NCBI GenBank assembly: GCA_021186555.1
Contig: JAJKFL010000330.1
Location: 26,093,444 to 26,157,443, forward strand
DNA: 64,000 nt
Direction: 5' to 3'
Source of the DNA: Reticulitermes speratus
Taxonomy: Eukaryota > Arthropoda > Insecta > Blattodea > Rhinotermitidae
Shown here piece after piece: positions 11,901-26,900 of this stretch (positions are counted from its first letter, which is position 1; each line of letters opens with the position of its first letter). A model generated the notes under the pieces. That model ran no database searches, had not been told where the DNA came from, and worked only from the letters and a program-made list of their open reading frames with translations. The translations under genes were made by a program, and so were the position numbers.

Positions 11901-14900
11901 ACCACTCTGATTTTGTTCCTGAATCTTGTAGTCCTAGAGTTCTGTCACTTGTGATAATTTGTCATCACATCATCATTGGTTTTCAGAATATCATGTTTTG
12001 TGTTGTATAAATCAACTTGCTATGTGTTATATTTTATTTGTTTGCAACTTAATCATTTTATCTACATTTACAGGCAAGGAGATGAATCCGATTGTACTTT
12101 CATTGTTCTGAGTGGCCGACTGAGATCTGTTATCACTCAGACTAACGGAAAAAAAGAACTCGTGGGTGAATATGGCAAAGGAGATTTGGTGGGGATTGTA
12201 AGTAGAAAGATAACTTTACAATTAAATGTTATTGTCTGATGGTTTTCACATGGTGTGTGGTAAACAACTGAATGTTCAAATTGTTTACAAGCCCTTTCAC
12301 ATGCAGATAAATATTTAAAATAAAATTTTAAAATAACGCCAATTTTGTTCAGAGTATCAATTGATATAGAGGAAAAAAAAATATTCTGTCTTGGCTGAAT
12401 TAATTAATTTTTGGGTTTAAAAAATGGATTTCATGGTAAAAGAATATGAGGCCAACGTGATATTTTGAACCACCACCATCTTTAACAAAAAGCCAAAATA
12501 TACTGTTTATAAAGAGTGCTCATTTTGTCTGACCTATATAATTGTTCATTTCCTGTTGGTTGTGGAAAGTATATACATAATGCAGTATGTGTTTAATTTT
12601 TCAGGTTGAGATGGTGACCCAGACCCAAAGGAGCACTACTGTTATGGCTGTGAGGGACTCAGAACTAGCAAAGCTGCCAGAAGGATTGTTCAATGCTATC
12701 AAGCTTCGATATCCAGTTGTGGTTACTAGACTCATTAATCTTCTTGGTCATAGGATTCTAGGTATGATATTGCATAATTACTGTTTCAGAATAATAGAAA
12801 TTAAATTATTGTTTGAAGTATGCAAAAGACAGTTATGGAATAAGTTGCTTGTGAGATCATTTGCATCCAAAAAAGTGGAAGAGATAGGAGTACAGGAGAT
12901 ATTATACAATAAATTTTACAGTTTTTCTTCTTCTAATACTGTTTGTTTCCTAGATTTTGCAATGTTTGTAAAATTGTGTACCATTTTTATGTCATAGCTG
13001 CATTAGCTGCATAATGTAACATAATTTAATGAATGTCACATTTTAGTCCGTATCTCTGAACTTTGTCTTTGTCTGTCCATTAAAACTGTGAGGGACTTTA
13101 TGGGCTCACTGTACATCAAAATATTCATACATGCATTCCACTGGAGGAATCAGACATTAATATAGACTGATTTGCCCATGCAGGTGATTTCCAGTGGCAC
13201 ATAAATTATATGATCTTGTGATAACTGGATGGTCATCCAATATTTCTGGCAGCTGCATCTCTGTGTTTGATCATTGTGATCTTTTGCATGCAGGAATTAC
13301 TGGAGATGGTATAAAGGAACACAGCTTCTAGGACTCTGTCTTGAGATCTACTTGAATGTTGTCTTGTGCATTGCATGTTATTGAGAAGTTGAGATAATTT
13401 AACCTCTTAGTGTCAGGCTGCATGGGTAGGTGTGCTAAGATTTGATAACGTGTCAAAACAGAGAAATATTGAGAAATGTAGCCCAAAAAGGGTGACGCTA
13501 TTCAATGGCGTGATTGCTGCTGAAATGTCATGGATGAGAAGGGAGCTTAACAGTCTTAAAATGGTTTCTGATAAATTGCTCAATGGCATAACTACATTGG
13601 CCACTGATATTAAGAGGGGCATAAGTAAGAGCAGTGTTTGTGTCTTATTGTTGCTACTCTTCTGAATGTGCCTTCGGTTCCTACATAAAAACATAAAAAG
13701 GTGAAAGACATTTAGTATGTGATAAATTACATTCCCTGGGGGTAAAGCAGCTGTGGCGTGGTGTTAACCACCCACCCACATCTAGTGCGGAGGTTAAAGA
13801 AGGACTAGAGCTATACCTGTACTCTCCCTCTGTGCCTTCAGGGCAAGTTATAGGTGAATTTCTTACATTTTTAAATTGCAAATAAGAACTGATGTTGAAT
13901 AGCATTTTGTTACAAATATGTTGTCACTTGGGATACTTAGTGAAGAACTGAATGAGAATATAAGTATATGTTTAGTGATGATTTTTTGAAAGGATAGAAA
14001 AATTACTAAACCATTTTCTGTTACCTGAAGTGAAAACAGCTAATATTGTGAGGTTTTATCATGTCTGAGATCATAATGTTGGCTTGAGTGGGTATCATGT
14101 GGAATGGAAGGCATTGTATCTCGCAGAAGGTTGGGAGTGGGTACTGTCATGGTTTCCACTGGTTTGATGGACAGGTTTGAAAGAAGAGTTAGCATTGTAA
14201 GAGGGTGTGTGAAGGGAGCAAACTGTGGATGACTGAAGACAGGAAAGTGCTCTCTGTAGGATTACATGGCTACCAAATTACTGCAGTTGAAGCCTGTTAC
14301 TATCAGTATGGCTTTTGATGACAAATCCATTGTAATGACAGTTTAACAGTGTGCCATGAACTGCCTTGTGTTGTATATAGTAAAGTTATTTGGTGATCGT
14401 GAGTGCCTGTCTGTTTACTCTTCTATTTTTATGAGTGATCTGAAATCCCTTTTTTTTATATATATATATTTAACTGCTCTTGGAGCAGCCTTGCTTGCTT
14501 GCACTATCTGCAGTTTCTCTTTCTCAAGGTTACATAGTAACATGAAAGTGGTGGATGGCAAGGTAACAGTAGGCATGTGCTTGGCCAGGGGCAATCCTGA
14601 CTGACATTGGAGTTTGGCCCAGAGAAATTGAGAAGTGAAGTAGTACAAACTGTCTTGCTGCTACTGACATTGTACCTTGTCTCTCACCCCATGTCAAAAT
14701 CCATTACATGATTTGTTGTTTATCTTCAGCAGTTTGTGGCGCAGCCCCACACCTTTGCACTAACCACAGTTTTATTTTTCTTTCTTAATGTTATGCAGAC
14801 AGCAAGTGAGGGAGCATGGCAATAGTGGTGTCATGTGTGCATGGCCTGGTTATGTCTGTCGGTAGTAATACGCTTGTATGAGTACATTCACAAGTGATAC

Positions 14901-17900
14901 ATCCTTACAGTGCTCATGTTTGTTCTGTGGTTTGCAGACATTACACCATTGTTAGGCCAATTTGCTCTGTCTTGTTTGTGATGAACCACATAGCAACTCT
15001 CACTATTACGAAACCCATGTGGTTATTTTTCATTGCTGTAGGGAATTCTAATTGTCAATGTGATGCACTTGCAATTTCAGTCTTCCACAGTAGCTCATGC
15101 ATCCTGTATAGAGTCCCATGTTGTCATTTGTTATAATGAGATATTCATGAAAGTATCCCATTTGATTCTGGACGTGATATTTAAGTTATCATGTGCAGTT
15201 CTGGCTATAATGGGTATTCACTGTAATGACAGTTTTTTTACGCTGTTTTAAACTAGTTATCATGAACTTTCATTGTCTTTTACAGTCTACATTCAAACAA
15301 AATTCTTGCACTGTGAGGGAAGTATAGCCATGGTGGTACAAAATCAAGGTGCCTTGATATTTAAATATACTCATTACTAAAACAGGCTTATATTGTAGGT
15401 TCTTGGCAGCAACCAAACCTCAAGCGTACAGTGGATGCACCACCTTCACAAGTCAATTTCTCTACTGTTGCAATTGTTCCTATATCAGATGATGTTCCTC
15501 TGACAGCTTTTACATATGAATTGCACCACTCACTGTGTGCTATAGGTAAGTATTGCTTTTATATATAATAATTTTAAATCATTGTGCTCTGTGTTCTGAG
15601 TAACTTTAGTTTCTGTATGTTTAATACTGTGCTGCTACTGCTACTGTTGCCATATTATCGTCATTGTTATTGTTACATTACACTCAGATGTCTGTTGGCT
15701 GTCTGCATGCTTTAAAGAACTCAAGAACAGCTGAGTGCATTTCTATGGTATATGATATTGGAGAATTTTGTGGAAAGGTCTTCAGCGGTTTTAATTTCCA
15801 TTTAGGTCACCATTTTAATGACTACTTTACATGAAGACCTACGTGTATTTGTGTGTGTATCTTGAATGCAAGTCTCTAAATATATATTGTGGCAACAAAT
15901 GTTGGAAGTGGAAGTTGTAGAGAATATTAAAATGTTTATGCTTCATAGTTTTTTTTATACAGTTTTGGGGATAATTAAACAAAAGTAGTGTTATCCATGC
16001 ATGTGAGCTTGTTTTTTGAACGCTCAACTTGAACTGACCATCTTGCCACATGAAAAACAAAGTTTTGATTGCATATAGACTGCATTGGTATATATGTGTG
16101 ATCCTTCTAATGTAATGGATCTTCTGTTTCTTGCGATAGCTAGTTCCTTTTCTTATTAGTAACTTGAAGAGTATGGGGGTGTAATTTTTCTTTTGTCACA
16201 TGCAAAAGTGAACCTATTGTGAGATCGTAACATAGGTGTCATGTTGCATGACACGTGTGGTTTTTTTACAGTCATTTCATGGACCAAATTGTGTCATTTT
16301 TGGACATGTGTTGACATGGCGACCGCATGCACACAAACGTATCCTATGCTTCTGTACACAAGAAAATTACAAATGTACTATATATGGAACCTGTTTGATG
16401 TTTTTCTAAATTCCCTGTCACAAATGGCGGCCAAAAGACGTGACTTGTTTAATCCATGAAATAAGTAAGGCTCAGTATTATGATGTGGGTGGTTAATATT
16501 AATAAAGATATTTGTATTGAAGTATTCTTATGCCTTGCGTATTAATTGCTACCACACAGTTTTAAGCAATTTTGAATCAGTGCAGGTTCCACACTACGTT
16601 TGACATCGGATGTGGTACGAAAATCCTTGGGGTCATCTATTCTTGATCCAAATAATGAATACCGTCTTACGTCATGGCTGGCACAACAAGAAGATCAGAA
16701 CAAAATTGCTCTCTATCAGTGTGATATGAACTTCACACCATGGACACAGCGCTGTGTTCGTCAGGCTGATTGCATACTGATTGTTGGTCTGGCAGACAAG
16801 GGACCTGATATTGGGAAGGTAATGTTATATGGCATTATAATTAATCAGAGACTCAACTTTGTTATAACATTTTGTCGGGCATGGGCATAAATAAACTCTT
16901 GCAGAATTCCAGATACCAATATGCTGTTTGTTTGGTGTGGTAGGTGGGAAAGGGACTGAAACATAGACATTTTTCAAGGGGGCCTTTTCAATTTGGTGTT
17001 CTTTTTGTACCATAAAGAGTAGTGCATGCTGTTTTAATTTATTGTAATGATAACATAGCATTTTCATGACCAAGTTTTTATTTTGCTTCAAAATTTGTCA
17101 GAAAGATTTATGTGAGGTCAATAATATGTCTTCTTATTTGTGTACCACACGTACAAGAAGTATAATAGGTACGTAAAAGTGTGGAAATTATACAGTTGAA
17201 CTGAATAATTACATACTGCAGTTATCTGTAATTTCAGATTGAAAAAGAAGTGGAACGTTTGACAATACGTACTCATAAGGAACTAGTACTGTTACATCGT
17301 GAAGGAGCTGATCGACCAAAGAATACAGTAGCATGGCTAAACAACAGGAGTTGGGTATCAACCCATCATCATATTCAGTGCAACAAGAGGGTGTTCATCA
17401 AACCTAAGCATAAAGTAGTAAGTCGTAAGGTTGACACTTGTAAAAATATGTTTTTAAGTTTATTCTAAAAATATGTATTTAAGTTTGTAATCCCAGAACT
17501 TAAAGTGTGATTTTTAATTGTGAGTAAGTAAAATGATTTCTTCTTTGATTGTGTGCAACACAGATGTTAATGTTAGAAAGTAATGTTTCAGTGATGTACA
17601 ATTGGTCCACAGTTTTGTGACATTTAAAATGCTTGCTGATTTTCAAAGATCTGAAGGATATATGTGTGTGTGTGTGCGTGTGCGTTCATGCATGTGTACA
17701 TGTGCATACACATGCATAGGCACTTTCTAAAAAGAACTGTTAAGAGCTGTGTTCAATTGAAACCCATTCAGGGTTTTTTGAAGCAGATGAGTAGAGGCCA
17801 TACAAAATGGCCTTCATGATCATTGAGGTAGGCATTCCATTGACACACCGGCCAATGATTGATCCCTTCTGCACAGAACCCTGTGGTCTGCTGCTGGAAT

Positions 17901-20900
17901 CACTGCACCACTGCAGCCTTATAGCCTTGTCTTAACTCTATGTACTGCTCTTTATTGCCTTTCCAGGGGGTTGAGCATGTAGAAGTTGCACAGTGTGAGG
18001 TCTGGACTGACAGGATAGTCCAGCATTGTGATCTGCCCTATGAGCATCCCAAGACAGTTGCTCTTGCTGGTGATGTGAAGGTCCAAGAGGGTTTCACAGT
18101 AGCACAGTGCACTGATAGTGATGTCAGGGCCCTCAGTGACAACTCACTGGTCTTATGTGTACCAGCATTTTGCAGTGTCACGCTGTTTCAGTTTGGTTCA
18201 ATGCATCAGTTCTGTTGCACAGCTTGTGTTTGACTGTAGGTGTTATGCACACTACCGTGTCATTATCTGTTACCATCTGTGTTCATTAGCAGCACAGCAG
18301 ACAGGTTTCATTTGAGCACTCCTCACTGTTTGAAATTTCCTATAAAAATTACTAAGTTAGTTCTGATTTTCAGAACATGGATTGTTCACCTATTTTTACT
18401 TTTCATTCCATATCTAAAATTTGTGTTTGTGTATGTATTGCTGTTATATTTATTTATGTATTAATATTTATTTGACATTCTTTTTTCAGTCACAGAATGA
18501 GCTGTACACAAAAAGTGCGTAGGTCTGAACCAAATATTCACTCAGATTTCTCACGTTTGGCAAGATGGCTCTCTGGTACATCTGTTGGACTGGTCCTGGG
18601 TGGTGGAGGTGCCAGAGGAGCTGCACATGTGGGCATGATCAAAGCTATTCAGGTATGAATATCTTACAGCTGTATATTGCTTATGTTTATGGTAAGTAGT
18701 TCCCTTGTTACTGGAGCATCTGACATCCTTAAGTTGCAGATGATGAAGATGGCAGGAGAGTAACAGCTGGTATAAACCGTCTCAACATTTTAATAATAAT
18801 CTCATCCTCATAAAAACAGGACTTGGGCATTTACCATCAGGGGACAAATTTAAATACCAAATTTATCTTTTGACAGCCGGAGTTTTTCTGGCATAGTGTG
18901 GACATTTAAATCGTTACCAAGTCAATACACAGAGACCAGCATATAGCATGCAAGGCCATTCACCAGTACATTTTAGATGCCTGTTAATGGTCTTTTACAA
19001 TGATAAAGGTTAATTAATTGGCTCTTTATATTTCAGTATGCTTCTTATCGTTAACTCCACGTTCACTCAATATCTGACGGAAGTAATTCTTCCGCCTGTT
19101 CAAAATATTGTGGAAGTCTACATGAACATCACAAAGGAAATTGATTGAATACATGCCTTAGTTCTACACAGGTGTCCTTTGTGTCATCACTTCTTCTGAT
19201 GAGGCAATAAATATTAGGTTGAATTAACTCAGAAGTTAGTTTACTGGCATGCTTTTATGTTGCTTGGATTCTAATGTCAGCAAACAGATTGAGGTGCTTA
19301 ATAACCTCAGGTTTTGTAAAGACATTGCACTGTGCTGTATACTGTAATGAATTGTGTGACAGTGTTTCACTTTATACTTCTCAGGAGGCTGGTATTCCTA
19401 TTGACATGGTGGGTGGTGTAAGCATTGGAGCCTTCATGGGAGCCCTGTGGTGTGCAGAGAAAAATATCACAACCATGACACAAAAAGCACGTGAATGGTC
19501 ACAGGTTTGCTCATTCTCTTTCTGCTTCTGTGTGTTGCACTGTTATTAAATTTGAAGAAAGCTGAAATACTTTATTTCTTACTCGTTTATTTTGGTACAA
19601 ATCATATCTTTGTACATGTATGTGATCTAAATTATGTGCTAGTATTAAAGAAATGCAACATGCGGAGTATGTGTAAAATGATACGCACTATAATTTTGTA
19701 GATTGCCTGTTACTGTTTGTTCCAGAATCTTTTGTCATTCTATTTGCTGTCTAAGAACATAGCGATTAAAACATAGAGAACTATAATTTTGCCTGATGTT
19801 TTGTGCGCGTTTAAACTTGGTCTGTCATGTCAAGGGAAGAACAAAGACAAAGGGTTTCAAGAATAGTGTGCTGAAGAAGGTATGTGGGCCTAAGGGGGAG
19901 GACATGCTAGGAGGCTGGAGAAAATAGCATAATGAGGCCGTTCATGATTTGTACTCCTCAACATATGTTATTACAGTCAGGGAGGATTAGGTGGGTGAGA
20001 CATGTAGCTTGTATTGGGGAGAAGGGAAATGCATGCAGGGTTTTGGTGGATAAACATGAGGGTAAGACCTAGGCATAGGTGGGAGAATAATATTAACCCT
20101 TTGATGCCAGAATTAAATGTCTGGTTTTTAAAAGTGGGCTGCATAATAAAAGCCATGTTAGGCATTTGAGCATCATATTGCATGACAGGTGTACCTGATG
20201 TTAGGCGCCATAGTGTTAAAATTACAATTAAAATTCAAACCACATTTTTCATTTGATGTTTTGAGGAATAAACAAGAAGAATTAAGAGTAAATATTTGTT
20301 ACTGGTCACTAAGGTAAAGTTGTCTGCATGCACGCCATGAAGGCGTCTGTTGAGTGGCTGTACAGCTACACTTATTCTTAACCTCAGCAATAGATGGCGT
20401 GAATGGTAAGTTCCATGAGCTGGCCACCTAAGCCCCAGGTAAAGGGCCCCCATTACTCATTGCCTGGGAGGCAGGTTGGGTCTCGGAGCCTGGTCTGGAT
20501 GCTTTGGGGAAGAGAGCAATCTCTCCCTTGATGAAAATCAAACCACGATTCCTCAGACATACATTTTTTACAGTTAATAAGATCTATGATTGTCAGAAGT
20601 ATTAGAAAAGACAAATCTTAGTGAACCAGTGTGACTAAATATTGAAAATTTGGATTGCCTTGTGTCAACTTGAAAATCTGGCATCTGTATATTCAAGTTC
20701 ATGTTTGCTTAGACTGGCACAGATTGTATTTCACAGTGAATACAGGAAGAAGAACTACCATGTCAGGAAGAATGGGGACAGCAGTTATGATATAAAGCTG
20801 AACTTTGTTGTCGTCAGACATGTGGAACTTTCAATTGTGACACAGTGTGCTGATTTTGTATTATTGAAATTACTAGCAATATGTAACCTTTGTGAATGTC

Positions 20901-23900
20901 AAAAGGGAATCTGAAGTATGCATTTTGTACATAAAGGATATCTGATGGCCATTCAGTAATTAAGGTCTTACAAGAGACTGATTCTTGAGTTTGTTCAAGA
21001 ATAATGTAGAAATTGACTTCCTGTTACATAAGGTTCAATTTTGTTGACTGAGTTGGAAGTGACATTGCAGAAAGTACTCAGGTAAGAATTCAGAAATGGT
21101 TTGTTGGATTCATGTGCTGTTTACTGTCTGTTGCGAATATGTCACAAGAAATGAGTGCAGAAGATGCAGTGTAAAGTGCAAAATATTCTTTTTTTTTTTT
21201 TTTTTTAAATCTCAAATGGTGTGTATTTTAACCCTTTATTTATAATACTTGGTATTATAAACACATTGTTTGTGTGCCGTAGAAATTAACCCAGTGGTGG
21301 CGCCAGCTCCTGGATCTGACATATCCCGTAACTTCTATGTTTTCTGGAAGGGATTTCAACCAAACTATCTCCAGCACATTTGGTGATACACACATAGAAG
21401 ACCTGTGGCTTCCATACTTCACAGTAACTACAGACATCACAGCTAGCTGTATGCGTGTCCATACCCATGGTAAGTAAAATGAATTGAACTCTGATGTTAA
21501 TATGTATTATTCATAAGTTTTTGTGAAATATCTTAGATTATGAATATGTGCAAAGTGTTAGATTTGTATGTGAAATGTTTCTTAAGTTTTGCTATTTTAG
21601 AATTTAAAATAACTAAAATTATACTCATGGATTATCACCAGTTTTGTCATAACATTGGTCCTACTTAATGTACAGAGCTTAACTTTGGCTTTTTTTAAAC
21701 GTTGTGAAATAAGTTTTAAAACAATCTATGATACCTCTGACTTTGCACAGAAAAACAGTTGAAGGTCATTTAGATGTTCTGTAACCTTCAGGTTTTCAAA
21801 GAACTGCAACTTCAAAAATTTTTAAATTGTGTCATGGTTCAGTGCTTGCATAATGTACACTGTAACTTGGAGGTGGAACTGACAATATATTGAGACTTTA
21901 TAAATGTTTTATCATGTTTGGTGTTAATATACATATTTTAGAATTTGGTTCTATATATATAACTTTAGCTATGTATTGTAGTGAGTGTTTTAGAAAGTAC
22001 ACATGTAGGTCAATAGTCTTTTATGAAAGGAAGCATGCTTCTTGTTAATTTCATAATCATACTCTGTTGTGATAGTGGAATTTCTTCCTTTAGCAGTGCA
22101 AAATCTTTAATGCTACCAAATCTCATTTCACATTACATGGCCTAAGCAGATGATAGTAGCATTTTTAAGTGGCTTACTAAACTTGTTCCATGCAAGATTT
22201 GAGGCTGCCGCAGTGGTGTTGCTGAAGATTCAAGTGTACTGGAATGTTCTGCTATGTTGTTAGGTAAATATTTCCCAACAGTTTGAAGAATAGTAGTGCC
22301 TTCCCCTTCAGGGTTCAAGCTCTCCAAGAAGAGTAACTACACAGGATGTTAGGGTATATTATATAAGTGTGGGTGACGAGGCTGGTGAAAGGACAATATG
22401 GGTGGCAAGCCAGCGGGAGTGGTGTTGATATGCTTTAGGCATTGCCACTACCACTGCCAGCTTGTCTGGTTGTCTGAGACAAGTCAACAGTGACAGAGCA
22501 CATACTCAACCATGAACATTTTCATCTGGCCACATACCCATCTCCTGATCATTACTGTGCAAGTAACCTTAATGTGTGACTTCTGGCCTGTGCTGCAATG
22601 ATGACAGACACTACCCCAACATCCTGCGCATTGCATATCACAACCACCTCCATCAGCTCATCATTTTCATCACCTGTATGTGTATAATATACCATGACTT
22701 CCTGCACAGTTGCTTTTCTTGAACTGCTTGACCTTGAAGCTGAAAGCACATCCTTGGAAATGGCAGGAACTATTTACACAGCATAACATCCTAGAAGAAC
22801 TGAATCTTCAAATATCATGATGCAATGGAACCAGAGCATGTTGAGGCTGAGTATGCTTCTTGTGTCAGTTTGTGCACAGGTTGAGGTATGTGACACTAAG
22901 CATGATGGAAGGAATGTGAGAGTACTCTTATTTCAAGTATGGTATGAGGACTCATAGGGCATGAAACATCGGAAATAACCGGTTTTTATAGATACTGCCA
23001 AATATTACATTTCTGGAAAGAATGTGATTAAGTTTTGATGTGTTGACTTTGTAATGTGTGAAGTGTAGTACTCTGTTCACAACTGTCAGTTAGAAAATTA
23101 ACTTCGTTGAAAAACCACTTGTTTAGAAAGTCTGACTTACTCTCAAAAGAGTTGTGTAGCAAACATGACTGACATGACCATATTTTATAGGGTAACACTG
23201 CTGAGAGATTACTATATATTTTGTTGCTGTCCCACAATTCCTGTGCAGTTTACTGTAAAGTTTTGTGGAAGTTCAGTGCTGGGCTTTCTTCAATCAAGAA
23301 GACTGTTTCTTCATCACTTGTTCTTCCAGATGAATGTACTTATGCCTGCCATATTGTAACTTCATTGCAGCTTTTCCATACTTTGCTTCTGTTTTAAATT
23401 ATGAAAATTCAGGGTCAGATGAAGAGAAGACCAGATCTTGATGGTCAATCAACAGAGGACAGAGTGTGTCATATATATATATATATGTAACATTAAAGGA
23501 TTCTTCAGACATATATGACATTGGTTGATGCATTATACAGATATTATGTTGGATATTGTCCATTGTCTGAAGTATACTTGATATACGCAGCATTTCAGAA
23601 ACTGGCTGTTTGTCTGTCATCTGCATCAGACGAAAGTAATATTATAAAATCTGTTCTGTTGGATCAGTTAGATGGAGCTAGTCACTGTCCCTGTGCTGGA
23701 GATTGGCTGTATGTAATGGGCTCAGCAGAACAGGTTTTATATCACTTTCTCCAAATAGAAACATAACCAGCTAGGGGAATGTAGTGTGCATCATGTGTAT
23801 CTCAGACAGTGGATAATGTCTGATCTAATACTGTATTCTTATAAGGTGAAAGGAATTGCATGTCTTTAGTTGTGTTGATATGTTTTATATATGGCTCATA

Positions 23901-26900
23901 TACTTTGGTCAAGTGTTTTCCTGTATTATGGCAAAACCTTACTTTTATAATCCCTTGTAGTAATTTTATTGTGTATTTAAGTTTGTAATTTGGTATTTTG
24001 AAAGACCGTTAATTCACTCTGTGAAAAGTTCATGATAGTATTCAGACAGTTAGATGTGGACCTAATACATTGCTGTTTACTTACGTACTTGGACAGTTGA
24101 ATTGGAGCAATATTTATTGTTGTAACATAGTTCTTTTGTTACATTGTATATTTCAGTTAACATAAAGAGAACTCTCACATCATATATTTTATTGTTATAA
24201 TAATCTCGGATCTGTGGTAGGAGAGGGGAAATCCAGTGTAATAACAACACACTGTGAGCATTCTGAAAAACAGTATTACATAATTTACTTCTTAATTTTA
24301 TAGTTGTTTCTTATGATGATTTTGTGTCTGCATAACACCAGTTTCTTAGAGAATAGTGTGTTATCTGTCTGAAATAGTAGAGTAACCTTTCATTCCCCCA
24401 AGCCCCAAGCAGTTGACTGGCTGATCTGTTTTCTGGATTTAATACTCTTTCTTCATGCTCACTTTTGCCTCTTGAGTTTTCTGGCCTTGTGGCTAGTATC
24501 TCATTATTAGGGATGGGGCAATCATCTTCAAGTCTCTCTCATGTCTCTCACTGTTGACATTCCCACAACGCTCAGTATGCTTCATGGTGACTGCCTCAGC
24601 CATGGAAATTGTTTCATTATCAAAATCCAAGCATTTGTTGTCTTTATTTTATGCAAGTTATGTTTCTTCCATGATTTGACCATATTAATTTGTGTCATCA
24701 TGTCCCATACCTTCATTATGGCTTCTGTGACTGGTACATTTATGGTGTTATCCACGTGTTTCTTGATAAGGTTTGTTCAATAGTACATTTAATGTATACA
24801 TCACATTTCTGTGGCAGTAGAAGGTTAGCAGCACTTAAGCACGGTAATATCTCAAACGTTTAAACAAAACAGTATGTACTTGTACATACAGCAGATTTAT
24901 TACACCCTTCCATGAGGTGTCAGGAACTATTTCTGGAAGTGATCTTGATGGTAGGAACACAGTATGGCTGAGGGAGAAATTTAGTCACCTTAAACTGATT
25001 AGCTAGTGACTTATGTGAGCAGAGTCCTTCTTCAGAACCTGAGTCATTCAGTCAAAAATTTCCTTTCTGTGAAACCCAATGGTTTTTTACTATGTGTACT
25101 GGACCTTGCGTAGTGCTTAGCTACTTGAATCCAGTCCATTCCCTCACACCTTATTTCTTTCAGATCTGCTTTAATATTTTCCTGTCTACATATGGGTCTC
25201 TCAATTGTTCTCATCACTTAAGGTTTCAGTTTTTCTGACTGAATCTGTAAAACATAAATATGTGAGGTTTTGCTGTAATTGCCTTAGCATGTTTACCTTT
25301 TTAGTGACTGATGAATTACGTGACAAATAATATGTTGTCAATACATCAGGATGTGCATTTGTTGTGTATTGCTATAGTAATTTCTGGTGATGAGGGTGTT
25401 TGTCATAGTTATGTTGGGTGTATTCATATGTCTTGCTCCCCTGCTTTCTATTTCCAGCTGCCTAATGCAGCAGAATGAGATTTCTGCATACACACTTGGA
25501 CAAAATCTACTTTATCTTTGCATTGATGCAGAATACTTAATGTAAATGGAATTGAATGCAAGTATATTATTGCATGAAGAGGGTGTAGAAGTTCAGAATG
25601 CATTATCTCGCATAAAATTATTTATGTCATTCATTTGTTCAGGTATACCCACGTTCATGCAATATTAATATTGTCCAATCGTGTACATTTCCCTCTGAAA
25701 ATACTGCTTCATTGCTTACTGAAATTGTTGTTGCTGCATAGTTGTTTCTACTTGTATTTCTTAAGTTATTGAATAAACAAAAAGATGAATAAATAATGCT
25801 TGTGATTGGTTACCTGTTGTGATTGTAAGCTAAATGTAACCTTAACACTGTTTCCCCAGAAAAAGCTGGAAATATAAGCTATTTTCTTCAGAGTATTTTG
25901 TGTTATGCGAACTGAGTAAAGGCACATGAAATTGTACTTGGAAGTGCTGTCTGTGTACTTGTTACAGATTATTTATATGCAGCTGAACTGATTTTAAACT
26001 AAACTTGTAGTGCAACAGTTATTTTTTTGTAATTTTTTTATTTACATATTTTCACATAATCTAAATGGTGTTATTTGAAATATGAGAAGATGTCCCATTT
26101 CTGCATGACTTGTTGCACAGTCACTGAACCACTGCGGCAGAAACATTTCTAACATTATGCATAAGCTCACTCATCACTGATAAATGATGCAGCTGTAGAA
26201 TTACAGAATCCCTGTATATAAATACTAACAAAAACTTCCATTATTCACTTCGGTTTTTTTAAATTTTATCAGACGAAGGGGTTGCCTGTCCCATTAAATG
26301 GTATTCCTCATGGCCGGAGGGACAACGCTGTCCCACGCAGGTGCAGGCATTGGCATTTAAAACAAAAATAACTCCGACCTTCAGTGGCTATATTGGAATT
26401 TAAAGGCCAGACAGTAGAGGTTAAATTAGGCATTGAATTGGGATGTTCGTTATGACACCCTTACGAACTATATTCTCATTTACCAAAAAAAGCTGGTACT
26501 GAGAGTGCACATAAACTCTGCTTAAGTAAAGAAATTTCTTGTTCATTGTGACAATCCTATGAGTGTATATATGTTCCTGTTGATATGTGTTCTATTATGT
26601 GCTCCTGTGGCTGTGCATGGCGATCACTTCATTTTATGTGAGTTGCCTAGCTGTGATACAGCACCAGACATATATTGCTTTTGCACTGTAAAACCTTCTT
26701 TGTCACCTAACAACCAGGCAGAATGAAACAGACTGGGAAACAGGTACACCTGGATGAAAGACATTGGCCGATATTATGATATACTAAACTTCTTTTACAG
26801 CTTATGCTGCTGATATTAGGCCACAGATAGACACCTGCCCATAGTAAATCTATGTGTGAAAAGTGCCTAAAAAATTCATATCTGATTTGGTATCAGAACA

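Noticed and set aside
17940-18233. Plus-strand 97-residue ORF in the sws intron
   Set aside because: Shadow of a degenerate mariner transposase on the opposite strand.
23515-23766. Plus-strand 83-residue ORF in the large intron as a cassette exon
   Set aside because: No flanking splice sites in the right phase and no similarity to sws; it vaguely recalls a repeat-derived peptide, but I could not define a family.
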